A DNA stretch of 64,000 bases from Polyangium mundeleinium. GTDB lineage: Bacteria > Myxococcota_A > Polyangia > Polyangiales > Polyangiaceae. Each line of letters starts with the position of its first letter. The first letter of the stretch is position 1. The stretch spans positions 9,270,501 through 9,334,500 of the forward strand of contig NZ_JAQNDO010000001.1 in the NCBI RefSeq assembly GCF_028369105.1, read 5' to 3'. Both the position numbers and the translations under genes were made by a program. Below, piece by piece: positions 8,045 through 17,762 of this stretch. The notes beneath the pieces are model-generated. The model searched no databases. It was given only the letters and a program-made list of their open reading frames with translations, and was not told the DNA's origin.

Positions 8045-8835
8045 CCGTGGAGGACTCTCGCCCGCTGATTCTGCTCTCGAACGACGATGGCTACGCCGCA
8101 GAGAACCTGCGCGCGCTGCATCAAGCGCTCACCCACTACGGTCGGGTGATCGTGTGCGCGCCCGAGGTGAACCAGAGCGCCACGAGCCACTCGCTCAGCC
8201 TGCACCGGCCCCTACGGCTCCGGAACGTGTCGGAGGACGTGTTCGCCATCGACGGGACGCCGGCCGACTGCGTCTACGTGGCGATGCACTCGAACAGCCG
8301 GGTGCTGCCGCGCAAGCCTGATCTCGTCGTGTCAGGGATGAACCACGGGCTGAACCTGGGCGTGGACGTGTTCTACTCGGGCACGGTCGCAGCCGCGCGC
8401 GAGGCCGCGATGCGCGGGGTGCCCGCCGTCGCGGTGTCCGCCGACGCGAAGGCCGATCGCGCCGCAGCCGCCGCGCTCGGCGCGCGGATCGCGATGGAGG
8501 CGCTCGCCGCCTTCCGGCGCACGCCGTCCGCACGCGCGCCGCTCTTCAACGTGAACGTGCCGCCAGGCAACGCGTGGCCCGTTCGTGCCACGAAGCTCGG
8601 CGCGCGGCTCTACACGGAGAGCGTGATCTTCCGGGAGGATCCGCGCGGGCAGGAGTACCTGTGGATCGGCGGCGGCGGCGTGCGTCACGATCACGTGCAC
8701 GGCTCGGACACCGAGGCCTTCGACGAGGGCGCCGTCGGCGTGACACCCCTGACGCAGGATCTCACGTCGTCCGATCACCGCGACCTCTGCGTGGCAACGT
8801 GCGCGGCCGTTTCCCTCAGCAAACGCGAAGGCTAG
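8041..8835 (+). CDS. surE: 5'/3'-nucleotidase SurE
   Basis: The 264-residue protein carries the SurE signature LLSNDDGYAAENL, with the metal-binding Asp15-Asp16 pair, followed by APEVNQSATSHSL and the SGMNHGLNLGVDVFYSGTVAAAREA stretch typical of the family. SurE proteins are metal-dependent phosphatases that dephosphorylate 5'- and 3'-nucleotides and are linked to stationary-phase survival. The start overlaps the aldehyde dehydrogenase stop by four bases, with GGAGG immediately upstream. apt follows 11 bases later, so nucleotide salvage functions are grouped. Confidence 0.93.
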   Translation: MTVEDSRPLILLSNDDGYAAENLRALHQALTHYGRVIVCAPEVNQSATSHSLSLHRPLRLRNVSEDVFAIDGTPADCVYVAMHSNSRVLPRKPDLVVSGMNHGLNLGVDVFYSGTVAAAREAAMRGVPAVAVSADAKADRAAAAALGARIAMEALAAFRRTPSARAPLFNVNVPPGNAWPVRATKLGARLYTESVIFREDPRGQEYLWIGGGGVRHDHVHGSDTEAFDEGAVGVTPLTQDLTSSDHRDLCVATCAAVSLSKREG

Positions 8836-8846
8836 GCTCGTCCGCG

Positions 8847-9425
8847 ATGACGACGACGTTCGATCCCGACAAGCTGCCCGGGGCGCATGCGCTCGCGTAC
8901 CTGCAATCCAAGCTGCGGGACGTGCCCGACTTCCCGAAGCCCGGCATCCTGTTCAAGGACATCACGCCGCTGCTCGCCGATCCGCGGGCCCTGCACATCA
9001 CGATCGATCTGCTCGCGGAGCGGTTCATCGGCGAGCGCATCGACCTGGTGGTGGGGATCGAGTCACGCGGGTTCATCTTCGGCGGCGCCGTGGCGACGCG
9101 GCTCAACGCAGGCTTCGTCCCCGTGCGGAAGCTAGGCAAGTTGCCCTGGAAGACGGATCGGCTGACCTACGCGCTCGAATACGGCGAGGCCGAGCTCGAG
9201 ATGCACGTGGACTCGATCCCGAAAGGCGCACGCGTGCTCGTGATCGACGACGTGCTCGCCACAGGCGGCACAGCAAGCGCAGCCGCCGAGCTCACACGCA
9301 GGCAAGGCGGCGTCGTCGCAGCCTTCGCCTTCGTCGTGGAGCTCGACTTCCTGGCGGGGCGATCGAAGCTCGACAGCGAGAACGCGCGGCAAGCCGTGTA
9401 CTCGCTCGTGCACGTCGGCGGCTGA
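8847..9425 (+). CDS. apt: Adenine phosphoribosyltransferase
   Basis: The 192-residue product converts adenine and PRPP to AMP and pyrophosphate in purine salvage in the cytoplasm. It shows the apt-type N-terminus (DVPDFPKPGILFKDITPLL), the GIESRGFIFGGAVA loop, and the PRPP-binding motif VLVIDDVLATGGTA at about 130-143. Length is near the usual 170-190. The ATG at 8847 is 11 bases after surE, so the gene probably belongs to the aldehyde dehydrogenase-surE transcript. Hairpin cassette copy 2 follows immediately and may end transcription. Confidence 0.95.
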   Translation: MTTTFDPDKLPGAHALAYLQSKLRDVPDFPKPGILFKDITPLLADPRALHITIDLLAERFIGERIDLVVGIESRGFIFGGAVATRLNAGFVPVRKLGKLPWKTDRLTYALEYGEAELEMHVDSIPKGARVLVIDDVLATGGTASAAAELTRRQGGVVAAFAFVVELDFLAGRSKLDSENARQAVYSLVHVGG

Positions 9426-9436
9426 GGCGCAGGCCG

Positions 9437-9545
9437 TTGCGCCGGGGTTTCACCCCGGACCCGACCAGGGGCTGTCCGCCCCTGGACCCGGACCAGGCAC
9501 GGCCTGGACCGAGGGTGGAAGAACTGCGCGATGCGCAGTTCTTCC
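9437..9545 (+). repeat. Multi-hairpin repeat cassette, copy 2 (possible terminator between apt and dapE)
   Basis: The order of elements matches copies 1 and 3: CCGGGGT-TTC-ACCCCGG, CCAGGGGC-TGTCC-GCCCCTGG, the identical 24-base core (9488-9511), then a perfect 13-bp stem GGAAGAACTGCGC-GAT-GCGCAGTTCTTCC (9517-9545). Against copy 1 the last stem differs at three positions on each arm, and all three changes are compensated. It fills the gap between two convergent genes, the position of a bidirectional terminator. Confidence 0.8.
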
Positions 9546-9563
9546 AACGGGGCTGTGGCTATC

Positions 9564-10646
9564 CTACCGCCGCCCGATCGCCTCGAAGAACCGGCGGAGG
9601 ATCGCGCGACCTTCCGCTAGCAGTGGGATCGACGTCCACTCGTTTCGCTGGTGCGCTTGTGCGTTCACGCCGGGTCCCCAGTTCACGGCGGGCACGGAGA
9701 GGGCCGCGAAGCGCGCGACGTCGGTCCATGCCTGCTTCGCCTCGACGCCGGCGACGCCTGCGTCCTTCAGGGCGAGCACGAGCGGGTGGGACGCGTGGGG
9801 TGGCGCAGAGGGGGAGAGGTCGGTCCACTCGATGTTTGCGCGGCCTGCGACGAGCGCTTCGATGTCGCGTTGGGCTCCGGGGATCGACGTGTCGGGGGAG
9901 AAGCGGTGGTTCAGGTTGAGCGTGAAGGCGTCGGGCACCACGTTCCGACCACGACCGCCCTCCGCCAGGGTCGCGGACGTGACCGTGCGGTACGTGAGCC
10001 CGTCGAGGATCACCGTGCGCGGCTCGCGTGCGCCCAGCTCCGTCAGGAACGGGCCGGCCTTGTGGATCGCGTTCTCGCCTTGCCACGGCCGTGCGCTGTG
10101 CGCGGTGCGGCCCTCGAACGTCACGCGCGCGTGGATCGAGCCTGATGCGCCGAGGCTCAGCTTGTTGTCCGAGGGCTCCATGCAGACGGCGAGATCCACG
10201 GCCGTGGCCTCGGGATCGTCTGCGAGCACGCGGCCGAGCTCGTTGTCGACGTACGGCCCCTCCTCACGGGCGTAGAAGATCAAGGTGAGATCGGTGCCTG
10301 TGATCTCGCGCGCGCCGTGCTCCAAGAGGTCGAGCATGAGCGCGAGACCCGACTTCATATCCGAGGCGCCGGGACCGTAGAGCTTGTCGCCTTCGACGCG
10401 CGGTGGACCATCGTGGGACGTGCGCACGACGTCGAGGTGCCCCGCGAGCGCGATGCGCGGGCCGCCTGTGCCTCGCGTGACAGGCACGACGATCGATTCG
10501 CCGTGACGGCGCGGCGGCGCGGCGAGGGGCGCGCGGGAGACGCGCTCCTGGACGGCGTCGGCGATCCGCCGCTCCTCGCCTGTCGGCGAGGGAATGTTGC
10601 AGAGCCAAAGAAGGGTCTCGACGAGCCGCGCTTCGACCTCGCTCAT
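9564..10646 (-). CDS. dapE: Succinyl-diaminopimelate desuccinylase
   Basis: The 360-residue M20-family metallohydrolase removes succinate from N-succinyl-LL-diaminopimelate in lysine and peptidoglycan precursor synthesis. Visible metal ligands are His70 (GHLDVV), Asp96 (GASDMKSG) and the catalytic Glu128/Glu129 pair (YAREEG). The ATG at 10646 overlaps the dapD stop by four bases, so the two are translationally coupled. An in-frame extension upstream would overlap dapD and was not used. Partnership with dapD supports this over other M20 peptidases. Confidence 0.92.
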   Translation of the reverse strand: MSEVEARLVETLLWLCNIPSPTGEERRIADAVQERVSRAPLAAPPRRHGESIVVPVTRGTGGPRIALAGHLDVVRTSHDGPPRVEGDKLYGPGASDMKSGLALMLDLLEHGAREITGTDLTLIFYAREEGPYVDNELGRVLADDPEATAVDLAVCMEPSDNKLSLGASGSIHARVTFEGRTAHSARPWQGENAIHKAGPFLTELGAREPRTVILDGLTYRTVTSATLAEGGRGRNVVPDAFTLNLNHRFSPDTSIPGAQRDIEALVAGRANIEWTDLSPSAPPHASHPLVLALKDAGVAGVEAKQAWTDVARFAALSVPAVNWGPGVNAQAHQRNEWTSIPLLAEGRAILRRFFEAIGRR

Positions 10647-11470
10647 ACCGCCACCGCGAAGTCCCGGAGCGCGGCGTTGAGCGAGACCTTGCGATCGGTC
10701 GATTCGGTCCGCTTTCCGATGATGAGCGCGCACGGCACGCCGAACTCGCCCGCTGGGAAACGCTTCGGCCGCATCCCGGGGATGACGACGCTGCGCGCGG
10801 GGACGCGCCCGCGGTGCTCGACGACCTCCGCGCCGGTCACGTCGAGGATCGCGGTCGACGCCGTGAGCACGACGCCTGCGCCGAGCACGGCCTCGCGCTC
10901 CACGATCACGCCTTCAACCACGATCACGCGTGAGCCGACGAAGACGCCGTCCTCGATGATGACGGGCTGCGCGCCCGGCGGTTCGAGCACGCCGCCGATC
11001 CCGACGCCGCCTGCGAGGTGAACGTCGCGGCCGATCTGCGCGCACGAGCCCACGGTCGCCCACGTGTCGACCATCGTCCCTGCGCCCACGCGCGCGCCGA
11101 TGTTCACGTAGCCCGGCATGACGATCGCGCCGGCTTCGAGGAACGCGCCGTACCGCACCGCGCCCGGCGGCACGACACGCACGCCCGCGGCGTCGAGGCC
11201 ACGCTTCAGCGGGATCTTGTCGTGGAACTCGAGCGGCCCCGCCTCCATCACCGACATCTTCTGCACGGCGAAGTAGAGCAGGATGGCCTGCTTCACCCAC
11301 GCATGCGTCACCCAATGGCCCTCGGAGACGGGCTCGGCGACGCGGAGAACGCCACCATCGAGCGCGTCGATCGTCTGCAGGACGGCGCGCTCGTACGCGG
11401 GATCCTTCAGGAGGGAACGATCGGCGAAGGCGGCCGAGACGAGCGGCGCGAGGGAGTCGGCGAGGTTCAT
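10643..11470 (-). CDS. dapD: 2,3,4,5-tetrahydropyridine-2,6-dicarboxylate N-succinyltransferase
   Basis: The 275-residue product has the normal DapD length and starts MNLADSLAPLVSAAF. It shows the left-handed beta-helix hexapeptide repeats (GAIVMPGYVNIGARVGAGTMVDTWATVGSC, about 135-165) and the VGIGGVLEPP loop typical of DapD. It transfers succinyl from succinyl-CoA to tetrahydrodipicolinate, giving the substrate line for DapE just downstream. The start at 11470 is preferred over a longer frame that runs into the upstream gene. It follows the 11493-12332 gene by 22 bases. Confidence 0.95.
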   Translation of the reverse strand: MNLADSLAPLVSAAFADRSLLKDPAYERAVLQTIDALDGGVLRVAEPVSEGHWVTHAWVKQAILLYFAVQKMSVMEAGPLEFHDKIPLKRGLDAAGVRVVPPGAVRYGAFLEAGAIVMPGYVNIGARVGAGTMVDTWATVGSCAQIGRDVHLAGGVGIGGVLEPPGAQPVIIEDGVFVGSRVIVVEGVIVEREAVLGAGVVLTASTAILDVTGAEVVEHRGRVPARSVVIPGMRPKRFPAGEFGVPCALIIGKRTESTDRKVSLNAALRDFAVAV

Positions 11471-11492
11471 CCCGGCCGGGATAGCACGGATT

Positions 11493-12332
11493 TCACGTCG
11501 CCTCGCGCTCGCTCTCGATCGAGACGATCCCCGCGGCTGCGTCGATCGTGAGCCCGAGCTTCGCGCGACGCGCGGCCACGTGAGCGATCCCAAGCGAGCT
11601 CGGCACCTCGCCCCGCGCCGTCACGGACAGCACGAGCCGCGTCGCCGGCGCGTTCCGCGGCGCCGGGCTCAAGCGAATGACGAGACCCCCGCTGGACGGA
11701 CGCGCGACGCCGAGCCGCGCCGTCACCGTCCCGCGGCGCGAGGCGATCGGCGCCGCGAGCTCGACGAGCCCGCCGAGCACGTGCCGATCCGCCACGAGCC
11801 ACGAGGGCCGCGGCGCCTCCACGGCGATTCGAATCATCCCCTCCTCGGCCGCGCGATTCGCGCCGAACCGTTGCTCCAGCACGTCGACGAGATCGAGCTC
11901 CGTGGGCGCGGGCGTGACGGACGCGGCGAAGAGCTCCGCGATCGCGAACGTGTCCCGAAGCTCGGCCCCGTGCTTGCGCACGGAGGCTTCGAGGGCGAGG
12001 CGCCGCCGCGCATCGGAGAGCGATCCGCCATCGGAGAAGGCGGACGAGAGGGCGGCGACACACGCGCCTGCGTGCGTGCCGAGGGTGCGGGCTTGATCTT
12101 GCGCTTCCAGATCGGAGGCGAGCGTCGCGACGAACGCGAGCTCGAGCGCGACGAACGACGCGCGCAGCGCCTCGCAGGCCGGGACCATCTCGCTCAACGC
12201 GACCGCGAGGGCGCGTGGCCCGATGCGGCGTGAGCCGAGCAGGTCGCCGAAGCCTTCGAGCGCGGCGAGGCCCTCACGGACCGCGCCGCGGGCGATGGCG
12301 AGCGGGCTTTCTGCGCGCGCCGATCCGGTCAC
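11493..12332 (-). CDS. Degenerate histidine-kinase-like protein, 279 aa
   Basis: The GTG at 12332 overlaps the ndk stop as GTGA, indicating coupling. There is no signal or membrane segment. The first half is helical with a candidate four-helix region (about 20-130). The C-terminal part (about 165-275) resembles a worn ATP-binding domain of histidine kinases: an [14 protein letters not shown]-box-like stretch, then [19 protein letters not shown] reminiscent of the G2 box and following helix. No clear phospho-acceptor HExxxP motif is visible. I infer a pseudo-kinase or scaffold. Assignment to the superfamily is tentative, and the link to nucleotide or lysine metabolism rests only on position. 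Confidence 0.6.
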   Translation of the reverse strand: MTGSARAESPLAIARGAVREGLAALEGFGDLLGSRRIGPRALAVALSEMVPACEALRASFVALELAFVATLASDLEAQDQARTLGTHAGACVAALSSAFSDGGSLSDARRRLALEASVRKHGAELRDTFAIAELFAASVTPAPTELDLVDVLEQRFGANRAAEEGMIRIAVEAPRPSWLVADRHVLGGLVELAAPIASRRGTVTARLGVARPSSGGLVIRLSPAPRNAPATRLVLSVTARGEVPSSLGIAHVAARRAKLGLTIDAAAGIVSIESEREAT

Positions 12333-12757
12333 GCGCGGGGAGAAACCTCGTAGCCGGCGAAGAAGTAGGCGATCTCGCGCGCAGCGGACTCGGGCTTGTC
12401 CGAGCCGTGCACCGCGTTCTCGCCGACGCTCGCGGCGTACAGCTTGCGGATCGTACCTTCGGCGGCGTTCGCGGGGTTCGTCGCGCCGATGACCTCGCGG
12501 TACTTCGCGATCGCGTCCTCGCGCTCGAGCGCCATGATGACGATCGGGCTGCGCGACATGAACGCGCAAAGTTCGTCGAAGAAGCCGCGTCCACGGTGCT
12601 CCGCGTAGAAGCCTTCGGCCTCCGCGCGGGTGAGGTGGACGCGCTTCATCGCGCGAACGATGAAGCCCTCCTGTTCGAGGCGGGCGATGATCGCACCCGT
12701 GTGGTTCTTCTCGACCGCATCGGGCTTGACGATGGAAAGAGTGCGCTCCAGTGCCAT
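12329..12757 (-). CDS. ndk: Nucleoside diphosphate kinase
   Basis: The 142-residue enzyme transfers gamma-phosphate from NTP to NDP through a phosphohistidine. It starts [15 protein letters not shown] and contains the active-site motif NAVHGSD with His117, plus the family stretch [14 protein letters not shown]. Length and motifs are standard. It is the first gene of a probable minus-strand operon with the kinase-like gene, dapD and dapE, and is divergent from phoB. Confidence 0.96.
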   Translation of the reverse strand: MALERTLSIVKPDAVEKNHTGAIIARLEQEGFIVRAMKRVHLTRAEAEGFYAEHRGRGFFDELCAFMSRSPIVIMALEREDAIAKYREVIGATNPANAAEGTIRKLYAASVGENAVHGSDKPESAAREIAYFFAGYEVSPRA

Positions 12758-12890
12758 GACGCGCCCCTACTAGAAGAAAGAGGGCGTGCGCGCAAGAAAA
12801 GCTCGCGCCGGCGCGTCGTTCTTGCCGAATTGGAAGGGAGACGCCCGCCATGGCTCGGCTCGCCCCCATGCTGGACCGCACGCCACGCGC

Positions 12891-12897
12891 CTGTCAC
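12891..12897 (+). promoter_or_regulatory. Possible Pho-box half-site upstream of phoB
   Basis: CTGTCAC, an exact PhoB half-site, lies 29 bases before the phoB start. The position 11 bases upstream (ACGCCAC) matches only partly, so this is at best one good and one weak half-site. phoB autoregulation is common, and a full box occurs at 19921. Confidence 0.4.
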
Positions 12898-12925
12898 ACA
12901 AGGCTGCTAGAGGTGGGGCCCACGC

Positions 12926-13639
12926 ATGCCGACGAACGTTCTCATCGTCGAGGACGAGCGCGACCTTCAGCGCGTCCTGTCCTACAACTTCAAGCAGGCG
13001 GGGTTCGACGTCGTCTCCGCGATGAACGGCGAGACTGCGCTCCGCGCGGTCAAAGAAGAGCCGTTCGACCTCGTGATCCTCGATCTCATGCTCCCCGACA
13101 TGCCGGGCACCGAGGTGTGCAAGCGCCTCAAGCAGTCCCCGGAGACGGCCAGCATCCCCGTCATCATGGTCACGGCCAAGGGGGAAGAGGTGGATCGCGT
13201 GGTCGGCTTCGAACTCGGCGCCGACGACTACGTCGTCAAACCCTTTTCCGTGCGCGAACTCATCTTGAGGGCGCGTGCGATCTTGCGCCGCGCCGAGGGC
13301 CCGCAGCCCGACGGCGCGAAGATCGATTTCGGCGTCCTTCGTGTCGATCGCGCCGCGCACCGCGCGTGGGTGAACGGCGAGGAGATCGCCTTCACCGCGC
13401 TCGAGTTCAAGCTGCTCGTCGTGCTCTTTGATCGCCGCGGGCGCGTCATGACCCGCGACGTCTTGCTCGACGAGGTCTGGGGCTCGCACGTCGACGTCAC
13501 GGCCCGCAACGTCGACACGCACGTCAAGCGCGTACGCGAAAAACTCGGCCTCGCCGGTGACTACGTCGAGACCGTGCGCGGCGTCGGATACCGCTTCCGC
13601 GCCGAGCCCGGCGAGCTCTCCCCGCCCGCCGACGAATGA
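12926..13639 (+). CDS. phoB: Phosphate regulon response regulator PhoB
   Basis: The 237-residue OmpR-family regulator has a receiver domain (1-120) with phospho-acceptor Asp53 (LVILDLMLPDMPG) and Lys in DDYVVKPF. The winged-helix DNA-binding domain (about 135-225) contains VMTRDVLLDEVWG and RNVDTHVKRVREKLG. Together with phoR (ATGA overlap), phoD and the pst-phoU genes this is the PhoB-type regulator that switches on phosphate scavenging. Pho-box sequence occurs before it (12891) and before the permease gene (19921). Start at 12926, with AGAGGTGGGG upstream. Confidence 0.92.
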   Translation: MPTNVLIVEDERDLQRVLSYNFKQAGFDVVSAMNGETALRAVKEEPFDLVILDLMLPDMPGTEVCKRLKQSPETASIPVIMVTAKGEEVDRVVGFELGADDYVVKPFSVRELILRARAILRRAEGPQPDGAKIDFGVLRVDRAAHRAWVNGEEIAFTALEFKLLVVLFDRRGRVMTRDVLLDEVWGSHVDVTARNVDTHVKRVREKLGLAGDYVETVRGVGYRFRAEPGELSPPADE

Positions 13640-15471
13640 TCGGCCGCCTCGGCATCCGCGCGAAGCTCATCCTCGCGTCGGTCGTGCTCATGCTCCTCGC
13701 GGGCCTCGCGATCGAGCGCTTCGGCTCCCGCTCGCTCGAAGCGCTCATGATCGAGCGCACGATGGTGCAGCTCACCGGCGAGCTCCGCCTCTGCGAGGAC
13801 ATCGTCCGGCGCCGCTGCGAGCACTCTCCGTGCGCCGAGGGCGCCACGCTCGACGCGCTGTCCGACGAGCTCGGCACGCTCGCCGGGGGACGCATCACGC
13901 TCATCGCCCCGGGCGGCGCCGTGCTCGGCGACTCCGAGCTCACGCACGACGAAGTCTTGCGGACGGAGAACCACGCCGCGCGGGAGGAGATCGCTTCCGC
14001 GCTCGCGACCGGCACCGGCAGCGCGCTCCGCTACAGCGGCACCCTCGGCCAGCGCATGATCTACGCCGCGCGCCGCTACCCCAAGCCCGAGCACGGCGTC
14101 TCCGTCGTGCGCATCGCCGTGCCGCTCACCGGCGTCGACGCGGCCATCGGGAGCGCGCGCATCTTCTTGCTCGTCGGCATCGCCGTCGCGATCGCCGCGG
14201 CCGTGGCGATGAGCGCATTCGGCACGTACCTGCTCACGCGCCCCGTCCGTAGCCTGACCGAGGCTGCGCTGGCGATGGCCGGCGGCAACCTCGCGATCCA
14301 CGCGCCCGCGCAGGGCACCGACGAGACCGCGCAGCTCGGTCGTGCCTTGAACCGCCTGTCGAGTGAGCTGCTCGCCGCGATCGAAGAGCTCCGCGACGAG
14401 CGGGATCTCCTCGCCTCGATCCTCGACGGCATGAACGAGGGCGTGCTCGTCACCGACGGCGACGCGCGGATCGTCCTCGCGAACCGCGCGCTGCGCGGCA
14501 TGACGCTCGTCGGGGAAGGCACGATCGGCAAGAGCGTGATCGAGGTCATCCGCAACGCCTCGCTCCAAGAAGCGCTCGATCGCGCCGCTGCGGGGAGCGA
14601 GGCCGTCGTGCGTGAGGTCGAGCTCTCGGGCCTGCTCCCGCGCAAGCTCCTCGTGCGGGTCTCCAAGCTCCCGACGCGCAAGGATCGTGATCGTCAGACC
14701 ACCAACGATCGCGGCCTCATCGCCGTCTTCCACGACGTCACGGACCTCCGGCGCCTGGAGACGATCCGCACCGACTTCGTGGCGAACGTCTCGCACGAGC
14801 TCCGCACGCCGGTCACGGCCATCAGCACCGCGGCCGAGACGCTCCTCGCCGGCGCGCTCGCCGAGCCCGAAGAGGCCGCCGAGTTCGTCGACGTCATCGA
14901 TCGTCACGCCAAACGCCTGCGCCAGCTCGTCGACGACCTGCTCGATCTCTCGAAGATCGAGAGCAAGAACTACCGCTTGAAGCTCGTCGAGCAGGACGTG
15001 ATTCCCGCCGTCACGCATGTCGCGCGTCTGCTCGACGAGGCCGCGCGGCGCCGCAAGGTCGAGGTCCGCGTCGAGCGCCCCGAGAGCCCGCTGCCGGCGC
15101 GCATCGATCGCCGCGCCATGGAGCAGGTCCTCATGAACCTGTGCGACAACGCCACGAAATACGCCGGCGAGGGCGCGCATGTCGTCGTCACGGCGCGCCC
15201 GAAGGCCGGCGGCGGCGTGGAGCTCAGCGTGAAGGACGACGGCCCTGGCATCCCGCCGGCGCACCTCGGCCGCATTTTCGAGCGCTTCTATCGCGTCGAC
15301 GCGGGCCGCTCGCGTGACCTCGGAGGCACGGGCCTCGGCCTCAGTATCGTCAAGCACCTCGTGGAGCTCATGAACGGCACGATCGACGTGGAGAGCGAGC
15401 TCGGAAAAGGCTCGACGTTCACGGTGCGACTTCCGCCCACGGGTGAACGGGCGTCGCGCGACCGGATGTAG
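13636..15471 (+). CDS. phoR: Phosphate regulon sensor histidine kinase PhoR
   Basis: The 611-residue kinase has an N-terminal transmembrane helix (about 10-27) and a periplasmic loop. A second helix (about 172-198) is followed by a HAMP linker and a PAS domain (about 250-340). The HisKA site VSHELRTP has phospho-acceptor His387. ATPase boxes include [18 protein letters not shown] and GTGLGLSI. PhoR autophosphorylates under phosphate limitation and phosphorylates PhoB. The start overlaps the phoB stop by four bases. The periplasmic domain of about 140 residues is larger than in Escherichia coli PhoR and resembles the Gram-positive layout. Confidence 0.9.
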   Translation: MIGRLGIRAKLILASVVLMLLAGLAIERFGSRSLEALMIERTMVQLTGELRLCEDIVRRRCEHSPCAEGATLDALSDELGTLAGGRITLIAPGGAVLGDSELTHDEVLRTENHAAREEIASALATGTGSALRYSGTLGQRMIYAARRYPKPEHGVSVVRIAVPLTGVDAAIGSARIFLLVGIAVAIAAAVAMSAFGTYLLTRPVRSLTEAALAMAGGNLAIHAPAQGTDETAQLGRALNRLSSELLAAIEELRDERDLLASILDGMNEGVLVTDGDARIVLANRALRGMTLVGEGTIGKSVIEVIRNASLQEALDRAAAGSEAVVREVELSGLLPRKLLVRVSKLPTRKDRDRQTTNDRGLIAVFHDVTDLRRLETIRTDFVANVSHELRTPVTAISTAAETLLAGALAEPEEAAEFVDVIDRHAKRLRQLVDDLLDLSKIESKNYRLKLVEQDVIPAVTHVARLLDEAARRRKVEVRVERPESPLPARIDRRAMEQVLMNLCDNATKYAGEGAHVVVTARPKAGGGVELSVKDDGPGIPPAHLGRIFERFYRVDAGRSRDLGGTGLGLSIVKHLVELMNGTIDVESELGKGSTFTVRLPPTGERASRDRM

Positions 15472-15541
15472 CTTTCACCGCGAGACAAAAAGAATCCGTT
15501 CGGGCTTTTGCTGCGGCCCCCGGCTCTGGCACATTTCCGTC

Positions 15542-17722
15542 ATGCTGAGCCGTAGAAGCTTCCTTCGCGCAACCGTCGTCACCCTCGGCGCCGCTTTTGT
15601 TCCTGGATGCGGCGACGATACCTCGAGCACTGCGGGCAATCGCGAGCTCGTGGACGGGACGGGATATTTCCCGCAATCCGTCGCCTCGGGGGATCCACGC
15701 CCGAAGAGCGTCGTCGTCTGGACGCGCGTCGTCGACAGCGAAAAGGCGGGCTGGGACCTCGACATCGAGCTCGAGGTCGCGCTCGACTCCGCATTCACGA
15801 AGCCCGTCTCCGAGCCCATCAAGCTCCAGGCCCTCGCCGCCTACGACAACTGCGTCAAGGCGCGGATCGTCGGCGAACCCGGCAAGACCTATTATTACCG
15901 ATTCGTCTACGAGCGCGGCGGCATCCATTACGTGTCCCGCGTCGGCCGCACGAAGACGGCGCCCGAGGAGGACGCGGACGTGCCGGTGCGCTTCGCCTTC
16001 GTCTCCTGCCAGGATTTCGTGGGTCGGTATTACAACACGCTCCTCGCGCTGGGGAACGAGGACCTCGATTTCGTGGTGCACCTCGGCGATTACATTTACG
16101 AGACGACCGGCGACCCCTCGTTCCAGACGCCGGACGATGCACGCAAGGTCGTTTTCCGCGACCCGGCCTCCGCGATCGAGCTCGGGGCGAGCGGCGATGT
16201 GAAGTTCTACGCGGCGAAATCCCTCGACAACTACCGCGATCTCTACCGCACCTATCGCTCCGACCTCGCGCTCCAGGCCATGCACGAAAAATTCCCGATG
16301 ATCCCGACCTGGGACGATCACGAATTCTCGAACGACTGCTGGGGCGCGAACGCCACGTACCTGAGCGGCCGGGCGAGCGAGCTCGACGTGGCGCGCCGGA
16401 AGGCGGCAAACCAGGCATGGTTCGAGTACCAGCCCGTCGACTATGCCGACGATCCCGCATTCACGTACGATCCCGCCGCCGAGGTTCCGAACGATATCCG
16501 CATCTATCGCGATTTCACGTTCGGCAAACACATCCACCTGGTCGTGACCGACCTCCGCAGCTACCGGCCCGATCACCTGATCCCCGAGGATGCCTTCCCC
16601 GGCGCGGTCATCTTCGACGAGGCCACGCTCACGGCCTCGCCCGGGGGCCTGCCCGGTCCCACGGTCGCCACGCCCTACGTCGACATCGAGACGTACGCAG
16701 GCGGCCTTTACAAGGGTGTCCTTTCACAGGTCGCGATGGCCGCGGGGTATGAGGTCGCGAAGGTCACGGGCAACGTGAGCGTCGATTACATCAACGCGGT
16801 CGTCGCCCAGATCAACGGCGGCGCAACCCCGCCCGATCCGCCGATCCCGACCATCGATCCCGCGGGCCAGCCGCGGGGCCTCTCGTATTTCGACCTCAAC
16901 AAGGTCGGCTTCTATGCGCAGATCGGCACGCGGTATTTCGTGCACAAGGACGCGTTCGACGTCTTCAGCACGCTCCGCTACGCCGCCGATCCCAAGACCC
17001 AGGACGTCATGGGCGAGGCGCAGGAGGCCTGGTTCTTGGAGACGCTCACGAACGCCACGACGACGTGGAAGGTATGGGCGAACGAGTTCAACATCGTCCC
17101 CGTCCAGGTCGACCTGCGCCAGATCGCGGGCATCCCGGCGAGCGTGCAGCGCCGCTTCTACATGGGCGTCGAGGGCTGGGACGGGTTCCGCGACAAACGG
17201 AACGAGCTGCTCGGGAAGATCGGCGCGCTCGGCAATGTGGTCGCGTTGACCGGCGACCTGCACACGTTCATGGTCGGCACGCCATGGTCCGAGCAGGATC
17301 CCACGAAAAAGATCGTCGAATTCATGACCGGCGCCGTCTCCTCGACCCCGTTTCGCGACGAGCTCAGCTCGCAGGTGAAGGGCGACCCCGTCCTGAGCCA
17401 GATCCCCGCGGCCCCGCTGCTCGCGTTCCAGATCGACGACCTCGTGCTCGACACGGAAACGAAGGTGAACCCCCACCTCGCCCACGCCGAGAGCAACACG
17501 CACGGCTATGCCATTGCCGAGGTGAGCGCCGCGGAGATCGTCGTGACCCTGCACTCGGTCGCCGGGAAGGAGGTCACGACGAATTACGCCGGAAAGACGG
17601 CCGATTTCGCAGCCAAGATGAAAAAGGTGCGGTTCAAGACGGTCGCTGGAGGGAGCGACCTTTTCAAGGAGATCGACGGCGCGTGGAAGCGGTGGGATGC
17701 GGAAACGCTGATGTGGGCCTGA
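15542..17722 (+). CDS. phoD: PhoD-like alkaline phosphatase/phosphodiesterase, Tat-exported lipoprotein
   Basis: The ATG at 15542 gives 726 residues starting with a Tat signal (SRRSFLRA) and ending in a lipobox (FVPGCGDD, Cys23). PhoD family features follow: YFPQSVASGDPRP with VVVWTRV (N-terminal Ig-like part), FVSCQD, HLGDYIYE, TWDDHEFSNDCWG and LTGDLHTF, which provide metal ligands of the phosphatase domain. It releases phosphate from phosphoesters outside the cytoplasm. It lies 70 bases after phoR, so probably in the same transcript. The product is longer than typical PhoD (about 520-580), with extra sequence at about 320-470. Confidence 0.9.
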   Translation: MLSRRSFLRATVVTLGAAFVPGCGDDTSSTAGNRELVDGTGYFPQSVASGDPRPKSVVVWTRVVDSEKAGWDLDIELEVALDSAFTKPVSEPIKLQALAAYDNCVKARIVGEPGKTYYYRFVYERGGIHYVSRVGRTKTAPEEDADVPVRFAFVSCQDFVGRYYNTLLALGNEDLDFVVHLGDYIYETTGDPSFQTPDDARKVVFRDPASAIELGASGDVKFYAAKSLDNYRDLYRTYRSDLALQAMHEKFPMIPTWDDHEFSNDCWGANATYLSGRASELDVARRKAANQAWFEYQPVDYADDPAFTYDPAAEVPNDIRIYRDFTFGKHIHLVVTDLRSYRPDHLIPEDAFPGAVIFDEATLTASPGGLPGPTVATPYVDIETYAGGLYKGVLSQVAMAAGYEVAKVTGNVSVDYINAVVAQINGGATPPDPPIPTIDPAGQPRGLSYFDLNKVGFYAQIGTRYFVHKDAFDVFSTLRYAADPKTQDVMGEAQEAWFLETLTNATTTWKVWANEFNIVPVQVDLRQIAGIPASVQRRFYMGVEGWDGFRDKRNELLGKIGALGNVVALTGDLHTFMVGTPWSEQDPTKKIVEFMTGAVSSTPFRDELSSQVKGDPVLSQIPAAPLLAFQIDDLVLDTETKVNPHLAHAESNTHGYAIAEVSAAEIVVTLHSVAGKEVTTNYAGKTADFAAKMKKVRFKTVAGGSDLFKEIDGAWKRWDAETLMWA

Positions 17723-17762
17723 TGAGGCGCGTCGTTTTGCAGCGGACGTCCGTCCCAGGACA

